From Chthonomonas sp. UBA1950 (GTDB taxonomy: Bacteria; Armatimonadota; Fimbriimonadia; Fimbriimonadales; Fimbriimonadaceae): 36,735 nt of DNA. Shown here one piece after another: positions 16,423 through 24,179 of this stretch (its first letter is position 1; every line of letters starts with the position of its first letter). The position numbers were made by a program, and so were the translations under genes. The notes under the pieces are model-generated. The model saw only the letters and a list, made by a program, of their open reading frames with translations. It did no database searches and had not been told where the DNA came from. Location: contig DDEQ01000021.1 in assembly GCA_002336105.1 (NCBI GenBank), positions 7,475-44,209 on the forward strand, written 5' to 3'.

Positions 16423-18069
16423 ATGAGCGTTGTCAAAGTGATCGCCCTAGGCGGTGTCGGTGAGATCGGCAAGAACTGCACGGTGGTGGAACAGGATGAT
16501 GACATCGTTGTTATTGACTGTGGTCTTGCATTTCCAAATGAGGAAATGCTCGGGGTGGATATCGTCATCCCTGATTTCACCTACCTTGTAGAAAATAAGC
16601 ATCGCGTTCGAGGCGTCTTCCTCACGCATGCCCACGAAGACCATGTAGGTGGGCTTCCCTATCTCCTTGAAAAGATCAAAGTTCCAGTGTTCTGCACAGA
16701 ATTCACTGCGACCTTGATCCGAAGCAAACTTGAAGAGAAGCTTCCCAAAGATCGGATCGATCTTCGGATTATTAAGCAAGGCGACAAAACAGAGGTCGGC
16801 TCACTTTCCGTTGAGGCGATCAGGGTCACCCACTCCATTCCCGAGAACTCGAGCATGGCTGTCAGCACCAAACACGGAATTGTACTGTTCACTGGTGACT
16901 TCAAGTTCGATTTCACTCCGGTTGATGGGAAGCTTGCGAACATAACGCGATTTGGCGAACTTGGCCGAGAAGGCGTGTTGCTTCTGCTGAGCGACTCGAC
17001 GAACGTCGATAGACCCGGTTGGGGACCAAGTGAGCGCCGTGTCACCGAAGGCCTGCGAAAAGTGATGGTTGAGGCGACTGGTCGAGTCCTGTTGACTACC
17101 TTTGCCAGCAACATTCATAGAATGCAGCAGGTTTACGAAGTTGCCGCAGAACTTGGTCGAAAGGTTGCCGTTGTTGGTCGCAGAATGGAGCAAAACCTCG
17201 ATATCTGCGAGCGAATGGGCTACATCAAGATTCCGAAAGGAACGAGAATTCGACTGGACGAATTCAAGTACTATCCCGACGAGCAGATCGTGATTCTGAC
17301 CACGGGTAGTCAAGGCGAGCCTCTCAGCGCACTAGTGCAAATGAGCAAAGGCGAGTATGGACGAATGCAAATCAAGTCGGGTGACACCCTTATCTACTCT
17401 GCTCGACCTATTCCAGGCAACGAAAGCGCGATTTGGCGCACGATCAACCGTCTTTTCGAGCAAGGTTGCCGAGTGGTCTATGATTCAGCTACACCGATCC
17501 ACGTCAGCGGTCACGCTTATCAAGAAGAGTTGAAAATGATGGTCAATTTGACCAAGCCGTACTATGTGGCTCCTGTTCATGGCGAACCTAGGCACCAGTA
17601 TCTGTATCGGCAGATCGTCACCGAAATGGGTTTTCCCGAGCACCGAATTCACACCCTCAGCGACGGCGTTCCTCTCTGCCTCGACGAAACCAGCACTTAC
17701 TTTGAAGATCAAGTGGCTTGTGGTGCCGTCCTTGTCGACAACAGCGGACAGCCTGGCGTCACCAAAGAGATCCTTCGGGACCGATACAACATCGCCAACG
17801 AGGGGATGATCGCTCTCACTATCGCCATCAACCGGGCAAAGGGCGAACTGGTTGGAGAGCCGATCCTGCAATCAAAGGGACTTCACGGGCCAGAGGGATT
17901 GCTCGACAAGGTTTCGGAAGTGCTCAATGATGCCTTGAACAACCTCAGCAAAGAGGAGCTTCGAGACATATCCAAGGTTCGACATGAGGCTTCTGACGTA
18001 GTTCGACGCATGATTCAGAAACGCGCCAATTTGCGACCGCTTGTCGTTCCGACTGTTGTCGAAGTTTAA
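16423..18069 (+). CDS. rnj: Ribonuclease J
   Basis: This 548-residue cytoplasmic metallo-beta-lactamase/beta-CASP enzyme has 5' exonuclease and endonuclease activity in mRNA decay and rRNA maturation. The opening VIALGGVGEIGKNC is typical. The metal site THAHEDHVGG lies near residues 67-76. FTGDFKFDFTPVDG and LLLSDSTNVDRPG follow in the beta-lactamase core, then the beta-CASP segment (TTFASNIHRMQQ, GRRMEQN, TTGSQGEP), VSGHAYQEELK and PVHGEPRHQYLY. The length matches RNase J (about 550 residues). It is monocistronic, followed by hairpins. A TACTCT hexamer ends 9 nt before the ATG, so the leader would be very short if that promoter is used. Confidence 0.95.
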   Translation: MSVVKVIALGGVGEIGKNCTVVEQDDDIVVIDCGLAFPNEEMLGVDIVIPDFTYLVENKHRVRGVFLTHAHEDHVGGLPYLLEKIKVPVFCTEFTATLIRSKLEEKLPKDRIDLRIIKQGDKTEVGSLSVEAIRVTHSIPENSSMAVSTKHGIVLFTGDFKFDFTPVDGKLANITRFGELGREGVLLLLSDSTNVDRPGWGPSERRVTEGLRKVMVEATGRVLLTTFASNIHRMQQVYEVAAELGRKVAVVGRRMEQNLDICERMGYIKIPKGTRIRLDEFKYYPDEQIVILTTGSQGEPLSALVQMSKGEYGRMQIKSGDTLIYSARPIPGNESAIWRTINRLFEQGCRVVYDSATPIHVSGHAYQEELKMMVNLTKPYYVAPVHGEPRHQYLYRQIVTEMGFPEHRIHTLSDGVPLCLDETSTYFEDQVACGAVLVDNSGQPGVTKEILRDRYNIANEGMIALTIAINRAKGELVGEPILQSKGLHGPEGLLDKVSEVLNDALNNLSKEELRDISKVRHEASDVVRRMIQKRANLRPLVVPTVVEV

Positions 18070-18082
18070 TTGCTTGGGCCGT

Positions 18083-18123
18083 CGACTCAATGAAGAGTCG
18101 AGGCCAAGCCTCTTGGCTTGGCC
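18083..18123 (+). terminator. Two tandem stem-loops after the RNase J gene, no U-tract
   Basis: The first hairpin is CGACTC/GAGTCG (6 bp, loop AATGAA). Two bases later a 9-bp perfect stem, GGCCAAGCC/GGCTTGGCC, closes on a TCTT loop. They begin 14 bp after the stop codon. The following bases (GAAAATGTC) are not a T-run, so this is either an unconventional terminator or a 3'-end stabiliser. Confidence 0.5.
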
Positions 18124-18156
18124 GAAAATGTCATCACAACTTATCGCAGTTTTTCT

Positions 18157-18165
18157 TGCTAAAAT
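18157..18165 (+). promoter_or_regulatory. Extended -10 promoter for the E1 gene, with leader and RBS
   Basis: TG-C-TAAAAT forms an extended -10 element and would start transcription near 18172. The roughly 49-nt leader holds a 6-bp hairpin (CTCGAA/TTCGAG, 18173-18188) and an AGGA ribosome binding site at 18210-18213, 7 nt before the ATG. This gene therefore seems to use a normal leader, unlike many neighbours. Confidence 0.4.
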
Positions 18166-18220
18166 CAGTTCGCTCGAATTGATTCGAGTCTTTCAACGAA
18201 GAAAGAGCTAGGACACATTT

Positions 18221-20182
18221 ATGTCTCTTCAATCAGATCTTAGGGCATTCAATCATCTCGACCTTCTCAAACTCATGCTCATCTGCCGAGAGGGTGACCG
18301 ACGAGAAGGAATATTGCTCAGGCAGAGCAAAGGCTGGTTCCAGATCAGCGCAAAGGGTCACGAAGCCCTCGCCGCAATGGCCTATACATTGCGCGAGGAT
18401 GACTACATCTTCCCGTACTATCGTGACCGTCCGCTGATGCTTGGCAGAGGCTTCTCAAACTACGAACTAGCTCTTGCCTATTTCGCCAAGCGTGGAAGCT
18501 CATCTGGTGGTCGCCAGATGCCCGGACATTACTCTTGCCGAGAAAGAAACGTGTTCAGCGTCTCCACACCAACCGGAGCGTCCCTTTTACCTGCTTGCGG
18601 TGCTGCTTGGGCGATGAAGCTCGAGGGCAAAGACACCGTAACCGTTGCGACGATTGGCGATGCAACGAGCAGACAAGGCGAGTTTTACGAAGCATTCGCT
18701 TTCGCCATCCAAGAGAAGTTGCCCATCGTCTTTGGAGTTGAAGACAACAAGTACGGCATTTCCACTCCAACAGCCGAAATGATGCCTTTCCGATTGGGAG
18801 TTTTCAATAAAGAGAACATCCAAGCGGTTAACGGACGCGACCCGCACGAAGTATTTTCGGTCACTCAACAAGCGGTTGAAAAGGCTAGAGCAGGCGAAGG
18901 GCCATCCATCCTTTGGTTCGATCTGGATCGACTCGCTTCACACACGAGCAGTGACGACCACCGAATCTATCGTCCGAAAGAAGATATCGACGCGATGGAA
19001 TCGAGAGACCCGATTGCTCTGTTTGCAGAGAGTCTCATACAAACTGGAGAACTCAATGCAGACGATTACACGAAACTTCAGGACGAAGTGAACGCCCTTG
19101 TTGACGAGGACTATCTGCGGGCCGAGAAAGACGAAGACCCACGAGTTTCAGAACTTTTCAGCTTCACACTCGGCAACGACGAGTCCCCTTCGGCACCTCC
19201 CATCGAACCGTCTGAAAGGATGACCATGGTGCAAGCGGTCAACGAAACCTTCATGAAGGCTTTGGAATCAGACCCTCATGTGATTTTCTTTGGAGAAGAC
19301 ATTGAAGATCCGAAAGGTGGTGTGTTTGGCTTGACGAAAGGTTGTAGCGAGAAGTTTCCAATGCAGGTGTTTAACTCACCTTTAGCTGAGGCAACCATTG
19401 TTGGAATCGGTGTCGGAATGGCAGCCTATGGCTGGAAACCAGTCTTTGAAGTTCAGTTCATTGACTTCATCGCCCCAGCTTGGAACCAACTTACGACCAA
19501 CGTTTCGACCTTACACTGGCGCTCATTTGGCGATTGGGGTTGCCCGCTCGTGCTTTACTCGCCGTATGGCGCTTATCTGCCAGGTGGTTCCATCTGGCAC
19601 AGCCAAGCGAACGAATCGACCCTTGCCCACGCAAGTGGAATGCAGGTTGCGATCCCTTCAACTCCTGAAGACGCAGCGGCGCTGTTCTGGACAGCGATCC
19701 ATAGCAAAGAACCAGCGTACATCCTGCTTCCCAAGCATATCTTCCGAAAACCGATGCCCGTTCAGAACGTGATCCCGGTTCCGTTCGGCAAAGCTAGAAC
19801 CGTCAAAGAAGGTACAGACGTGACGATTGTGACTTGGGGGAACTGTCTTGAGATTGCTGAAGAAGCCGCAGCGAAGTCCTCGGCGAGTGTCGAGATTGTC
19901 GACCTTCGTTCCATCGTGCCATGCGATTACGAATCAATCACCGCATCGGTCGAAAAGACTGGACGCCTGATCGTTATTCATGAAGACAACCATACGGGCG
20001 GCTTTGGGCAGACAATCCTCGCTGAAATGACCCGTGTTCCAGATCGCTGGAATCTGTTCTTGGCACCACCACAGTTGGTTTGTCGTGCCGATGTAGCAAT
20101 CGGTTACAACCCGATTTATGAATACGCGGCCCTTCCGTCGGTTGACCAAGTCCTTTCTGCCATCGATCTCGTCATGGAGTAA
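18221..20182 (+). CDS. 2-oxoacid dehydrogenase E1, alpha and beta subunits fused
   Basis: The 653-residue protein joins both halves of a ThDP-dependent E1. Residues 1-335 are the alpha part: ISAKGHEALAAMAY, YYRDRPLMLGRG, then the cofactor motif IGDATSRQG (near 145) and EDNKYGIST (near 175). Residues 336-653 are the beta part: FFGEDIEDPKGGVFGLTKG, FNSPLAEATIVGIGVGMAAYG, VTWGNCLEIAEEAA and EDNHTGGFGQTI. Fused E1 forms are known for branched-chain, acetoin or generic oxoacid dehydrogenases; the substrate cannot be read here. The ThDP motif has GDA where most enzymes have GDG. No E2 or E3 gene is adjacent, so partners must be elsewhere. It appears monocistronic. Confidence 0.9.
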   Translation: MSLQSDLRAFNHLDLLKLMLICREGDRREGILLRQSKGWFQISAKGHEALAAMAYTLREDDYIFPYYRDRPLMLGRGFSNYELALAYFAKRGSSSGGRQMPGHYSCRERNVFSVSTPTGASLLPACGAAWAMKLEGKDTVTVATIGDATSRQGEFYEAFAFAIQEKLPIVFGVEDNKYGISTPTAEMMPFRLGVFNKENIQAVNGRDPHEVFSVTQQAVEKARAGEGPSILWFDLDRLASHTSSDDHRIYRPKEDIDAMESRDPIALFAESLIQTGELNADDYTKLQDEVNALVDEDYLRAEKDEDPRVSELFSFTLGNDESPSAPPIEPSERMTMVQAVNETFMKALESDPHVIFFGEDIEDPKGGVFGLTKGCSEKFPMQVFNSPLAEATIVGIGVGMAAYGWKPVFEVQFIDFIAPAWNQLTTNVSTLHWRSFGDWGCPLVLYSPYGAYLPGGSIWHSQANESTLAHASGMQVAIPSTPEDAAALFWTAIHSKEPAYILLPKHIFRKPMPVQNVIPVPFGKARTVKEGTDVTIVTWGNCLEIAEEAAAKSSASVEIVDLRSIVPCDYESITASVEKTGRLIVIHEDNHTGGFGQTILAEMTRVPDRWNLFLAPPQLVCRADVAIGYNPIYEYAALPSVDQVLSAIDLVME

Positions 20183-20190
20183 GCAAGCGA

Positions 20191-20220
20191 TGTCGTGAGG
20201 GCGTCTATGCTCTCACGACA
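20191..20220. terminator. Long stem-loop between the convergent E1 and mutarotase genes
   Basis: A 13-bp stem (TGTCGTGAGGGCG against TGCTCTCACGACA, two G-U pairs as written) closes on a TCTA loop. It starts 8 bp after the E1 stop and overlaps the last codons of the mutarotase gene. It can fold from either strand, so it may end both transcripts. Neither side has a T-run. Confidence 0.55.
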
Positions 20221-21043
20221 CTCGGTAGCGAATGGAAAGCGAGGTTGTTTCTCCCGGCTCAAGGAGTTTCGTTGGCGTCACTAGACCGCTCTCGACACAA
20301 ATGAAATTAGGCTCGCCCAGATCTTTGATGCCGTGGTCTGCTCCTGGATTCCAAAAAACTGCCACATTACAACCGGATGTTTCGATCCTTAGGTTGTAAT
20401 CATTTGTGGACAGATCTAGGGTTGGAGCCGCCTCGGGATAGACTCGGTCAAAGGGCGCCTGATGAGGAAGGTTCGGCTGAGGATCGACGGACTCAGAGTA
20501 TCCCGTCAGATTGTCCAGATACTTGGCCCCAAGCCCAATAACCTTTGTCATTGAAAGGTCGGAAGTGGCCCAATAACTGTGCAAGACACACTGAACTGGC
20601 GATGCCAAGTCTCCGACATTCTCGATTTTCGCGGTGATCGTAACTCCATCAGAGAAGTCGTAAGTGAGTTCGCAACTCATCATCGTTGGTCCAAATCCTT
20701 CGGGAGTCGGCTGAGTGTTTCGAAGGATAATTCTGGATTCAGATTCAGACACCTCAGACTCCCAAATCGAGGTTCGAGCACTTCCGTGCTGAGGAGCTAT
20801 CGGGGAGTCGCTCGGTAGCAAAATCCCCTTCCCGAAATAGGGAAAGCAAACCGGTGAACCCCCACGGTATGCCGTTTTGCCATCGACGATTGCACGCTCT
20901 CGGTTAGCAAACAGAATCGGCTTTCCTGCATGCTCCCAGCTGAGGAGCTGTCCACCGAAAGTCGACAGCTCGAACTCAGAATCACCAACACCGACTTGGA
21001 AGACTTTGAAACCTGCTGGATGATTCTGAACTCGAATACTCAT
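20213..21043 (-). CDS. D-hexose-6-phosphate mutarotase-like protein (YeaD family)
   Basis: The 276-residue cytoplasmic protein belongs to the aldose-1-epimerase superfamily. RGGSPVCFPYFG near residue 60 and QHGSAR near 85 match the YeaD-type RGG-PVCWPWFG and HG-AR blocks. HSYW near 155 carries the second catalytic His, and FICVESG near 255 the catalytic Glu. These enzymes interconvert alpha and beta anomers of glucose-6-phosphate or related sugar phosphates; the exact sugar is not certain. Length is typical (270-300). The ATG has TAGAAT 6 nt upstream. Its 3' end shares a hairpin with the convergent E1 gene. Confidence 0.85.
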   Translation of the reverse strand: MSIRVQNHPAGFKVFQVGVGDSEFELSTFGGQLLSWEHAGKPILFANRERAIVDGKTAYRGGSPVCFPYFGKGILLPSDSPIAPQHGSARTSIWESEVSESESRIILRNTQPTPEGFGPTMMSCELTYDFSDGVTITAKIENVGDLASPVQCVLHSYWATSDLSMTKVIGLGAKYLDNLTGYSESVDPQPNLPHQAPFDRVYPEAAPTLDLSTNDYNLRIETSGCNVAVFWNPGADHGIKDLGEPNFICVESGLVTPTKLLEPGETTSLSIRYRVS

Positions 21044-21049
21044 TCCTCG

Positions 21050-21055
21050 ATTCTA
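21050..21055 (-). promoter_or_regulatory. -10 element of a leaderless promoter for the mutarotase gene
   Basis: The minus strand reads TAGAAT, CGAGGA, ATG. The layout is nearly the same as before leuC: a near-consensus -10, then a purine-rich 6-nt spacer ending in AGGA directly against the start codon. Confidence 0.5.
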
Positions 21056-21092
21056 GCCGAGGTTGTGCAGCATCCGAGCCAGAACGCCAAAC

Positions 21093-23801
21093 TTAATCTC
21101 GGTCGATAAACGGAACCCCGTCCTTGATCCAAGGCTCGGGCTTTGCCCCCTTCAAATAAACATCGAAATAGTGTCGGACTCGCTTCGCGTAATCTCTCTG
21201 ATCGGGTTCGCGTGTGAAGTTGTGGTTCTCGCCGTAATACAGCAAAAGAACTGCTTCTTTGCCCATTCGTCGCAAAGTGTTGTACAAAGCCACGCCCTGG
21301 TGATAGTCCACTGCCCCGTCTTGATCTCCAACCGTCACGAGAATCGGCGCCGTTCGCTTTTCCGACAGCCAAACAGGGCTCTGGTCGATGTAGTTCTTAG
21401 GATCGGCCCAGAACGGCACCTCAAGTCGCCCTTGAGAGGTCTCAAGGATGACGCTGTTTGGCGTACCAGAATTCCAATAATGGGTGTTGGCCATACTCAC
21501 TAACTCGGTGAGAGGCGCTCCAGCCACACCTACCTTGAACATTTTCGAGACCGTCGTGACATAGGCTGTTTGATACGCACCCCATGAATGTCCCATCAAG
21601 CCAATCTTGTCGGAGTCCACTCCAACGTTCATTTTCAGAACCGCTTCGACCGCTGGCTCAAGGCAATCTACCGCGTTTTTGCCCGGCGTTCTTCCCTTGT
21701 AGGCGATGTCCGGCATGAAAACGAAGTAACCGTTTTGGCAGAACCACTGACTGTTATAAGCGTTTCGGTCGCTCGGCCCTGAATAGTTGTACATTCGCGA
21801 ACTCAATCGTTCGTAGATGTAGGTCACCATCGGATACTTACGTTTGGGTTGATAATCTGCCGGATACATCAAGATGCCATGCAGTTTCTGTCCCCAACGC
21901 GATTTGTATTCCACAAGCTCGGATTTCGGCCAGAAAAACTTCGACTGCTGTGGGTTCGTTTTCGAGACGGGCTTCATCGCAGAAAACTCAAGATTCGTCA
22001 CGAACACATTCGGAGATTTGTCGTTGTTCTCCATTCGAAAAATGACGCGGTCCGTATCTCCCGCTCTTGCTAATCCGCTCACGGCAAACTTATCGAGAGC
22101 AACAATCTTTCCCTTACCATTGGCGTCGCAAATGTAAAAACCGGTCGCCATCAGATCTTCATCAAAAACTGAGAAAGCAAAGGGGCGATCAATGCGCGGA
22201 CCATCTTCCATCGGTCGATCCATCGGCGCAAATCGATAAGTCTGACGATCTTTCCTGCCATCGGTAAGTTTGGTGACGGTGCCGCTAGGCATCCGAACCA
22301 AAAATTCATCGTAATCATCCCCTACAACGAAACCAGCATCATCTGCTAACCACATTGGGAAATCGGCAGGCGGCTTCTCTGGAGTTGTATGATCATCTTC
22401 CGTATTTTCGAACGTTGTCTTCAGATTCTTGAATGGGTCTAAAGTTTTGCCCTGCTCGATGTCGTAAACAAACCATCGACGCCCCATGTAATAGGTAAAG
22501 TAGCGCCCCATCCGGCTGGGATATCCGCCCCAGTGAGACTTTTCTAGCACCTTTGTTTTCACGCCGGTAGCGGTATCAGCCACGACGACATCGAGGAGCG
22601 TCCAACCGTTTGACTTGGGGTCTGCGTATGGCTGACGATCATTGATCAATGCGCGTTTGTAACCTTCTAGTAACGAGATTGACGCCTGCTTGGCATCCGA
22701 AATAAACTTGTACGTGTTCCCTTTGGGTTGCCAAACGTAAAGGTCGCCGCGAGCGCGGTCAGCTCCAGCCGAAACCCGTTGCTCTGGAATGGTTCGAATA
22801 TCCTTGGTGTTCCAAACCTCAGGCTGCGATACTTCGCTAGGCTTTCCTGGGGCCTTTTTGTCAGCCCATTCTTTCACCCCGAAAGCGACGGCGTCCCCTT
22901 CACGGCTGAGGCTAAACCCGGTTTCGGTGATTCGTTTGCCCTTGGGGAAATCCTGTAACGTCCCCGGATCAAACACCGTGTAGGACTGCTTCTGACGAAC
23001 GTTATTGACAAGGATGATTCTGTTAAAGGCCCCAACCTTCTTATCGTCCGTCTTTCCAGCCATAAAGCCGAGAGTGTCGCCGCGTTCTGCAAATTGGAGC
23101 CCCGAGACATCGTCTTTGCCCCATGCCAGCGTTTTCATGGTCAGCGCGGAAGGGTCAAAAACCTGCACGCCTTTGTCGCCGGAGTCTGACTTGATCAGAA
23201 CAGAAACCAAATCCCCAGCATAATTCGAGTCAAACGAGACAACGTTGGTGATTGGAGTCGTCATCCCGTCGGCAAGGTTAATGACCAACAGATCGGTTCC
23301 CCCGTCCGCCTTTCCGGCAGGGGCGCTCTTGAGAACCAAAAGAGTCTTGCTCCCCTTGAGAAACACGAACCGTTGGACCCCATCCATGATTCGTTCGGTG
23401 CCAGAAGCAAGGTCGCGCAGACAGAACTTGCTCTCGACGGGCTTTTTCTCTTCACGGAGTTTGTCGGCGACTGCTTTGGGGGGGCTGATCAGGTTGCCAA
23501 CCCACTTGGAGTCATCACTGAAAATAGCCTGACCACCGTTTGGCGTTGTCCATGTCTGCGGGCCATCTGTATTTCTGACGGTCAGATTGCTTTCACCACT
23601 TTGAGTAGAAACACCGAATGCGACCCAGTGACCATCCTTTGAGATGGTGTAACCGCCTAAACTCTCCCAAGTCTTAACGTCCTCCGAGGTAATTGTCTTC
23701 TTGGCATCGTCAGCCGCCGAGGCGGCAAATACAACGAGCAGGGTTGCCAAACAAGCAGTCTGCTTGAGCATGAAAGGTCGGGAAAGCCGGAACATCTGCA
23801 T
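21093..23801 (-). CDS. Secreted S9-family serine peptidase (prolyl oligopeptidase/DPP type)
   Basis: The 902-residue protein has a signal peptide ending FAASAADD (about 1-30). A long beta-propeller-like region (about 50-640) follows, with typical strands such as GGYTISKDGHWVAFG and GFSLSREGDAVAFGV. The C-terminal alpha/beta-hydrolase domain holds the catalytic Ser in GLMGHSWGAYQ (near 738), the Asp in TVGDQDGAVD (near 826) and the His in YGENHNF (near 856). The triad is intact. Such enzymes cut small peptides, often after Pro, and work in the periplasm or outside. GAGGA lies 3 nt before the first ATG (23801) and 9 nt before the second (23795), so the second may be the true start. The S9 family call is firm; peptide specificity is not. 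Confidence 0.92.
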   Translation of the reverse strand: MQMFRLSRPFMLKQTACLATLLVVFAASAADDAKKTITSEDVKTWESLGGYTISKDGHWVAFGVSTQSGESNLTVRNTDGPQTWTTPNGGQAIFSDDSKWVGNLISPPKAVADKLREEKKPVESKFCLRDLASGTERIMDGVQRFVFLKGSKTLLVLKSAPAGKADGGTDLLVINLADGMTTPITNVVSFDSNYAGDLVSVLIKSDSGDKGVQVFDPSALTMKTLAWGKDDVSGLQFAERGDTLGFMAGKTDDKKVGAFNRIILVNNVRQKQSYTVFDPGTLQDFPKGKRITETGFSLSREGDAVAFGVKEWADKKAPGKPSEVSQPEVWNTKDIRTIPEQRVSAGADRARGDLYVWQPKGNTYKFISDAKQASISLLEGYKRALINDRQPYADPKSNGWTLLDVVVADTATGVKTKVLEKSHWGGYPSRMGRYFTYYMGRRWFVYDIEQGKTLDPFKNLKTTFENTEDDHTTPEKPPADFPMWLADDAGFVVGDDYDEFLVRMPSGTVTKLTDGRKDRQTYRFAPMDRPMEDGPRIDRPFAFSVFDEDLMATGFYICDANGKGKIVALDKFAVSGLARAGDTDRVIFRMENNDKSPNVFVTNLEFSAMKPVSKTNPQQSKFFWPKSELVEYKSRWGQKLHGILMYPADYQPKRKYPMVTYIYERLSSRMYNYSGPSDRNAYNSQWFCQNGYFVFMPDIAYKGRTPGKNAVDCLEPAVEAVLKMNVGVDSDKIGLMGHSWGAYQTAYVTTVSKMFKVGVAGAPLTELVSMANTHYWNSGTPNSVILETSQGRLEVPFWADPKNYIDQSPVWLSEKRTAPILVTVGDQDGAVDYHQGVALYNTLRRMGKEAVLLLYYGENHNFTREPDQRDYAKRVRHYFDVYLKGAKPEPWIKDGVPFIDRD

Positions 23802-23929
23802 TTATCCTCGGAAACTACCTTACTTTTACGTAGGATTGAGGTTCGACGAGTTCCGCAAATGCTTCGGTGATAATCCCGTTGGGACAATACAGTGCGGCGG
23901 ATTATGCCCGCGTATTGTGAACAAACGGA

Positions 23930-24160
23930 CTAGACCTTTTCGATCCGATAGTCTTCAATGACCGGGTTTGCCAGCAACTGGTCGCACATCTCTTTGACGC
24001 GCTCTTCCGAATATGGCTCAACCTGCAATTCGATCATTTTTCCGATTCGCGCATCCTGCAATTCGCTATAGCCAAGCTTTTGAAGGGCGCCTGCGACGGT
24101 GCGTCCAGCAGAATCGAGCAAAGAAGGCTTGAGTGTGACAAAGACGCGGACCGTGGCCAT
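23930..24160 (-). CDS. purS: Phosphoribosylformylglycinamidine synthase subunit PurS
   Basis: The 76-residue protein matches PurS in length and pattern: VRVFVTLKPSLLDSAGRTVAGALQKLG, then ARIGKMIELQV, then NPVIEDYRIEKV. PurS bridges PurL and PurQ in the FGAM synthase complex of purine synthesis and is found in bacteria with the short PurL. purQ and purL, normally next to it, are absent: an S9 peptidase gene follows and a deacetylase lipoprotein gene precedes. A CAAAAT hexamer (24167-24172) lies 6 nt before the ATG, in the 19-bp gap after the upstream gene, so it probably has its own leaderless promoter. Confidence 0.93.
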   Translation of the reverse strand: MATVRVFVTLKPSLLDSAGRTVAGALQKLGYSELQDARIGKMIELQVEPYSEERVKEMCDQLLANPVIEDYRIEKV

Positions 24161-24166
24161 ACGCTG

Positions 24167-24172
24167 ATTTTG
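24167..24172 (-). promoter_or_regulatory. Possible -10 element of a leaderless promoter for purS
   Basis: CAAAAT lies 6 nt before the purS ATG on the minus strand. Position 1 is off consensus, but the A at position 2 and the T at position 6, the two most important -10 bases, are present. Confidence 0.3.
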
Positions 24173-24179
24173 GCACAGA

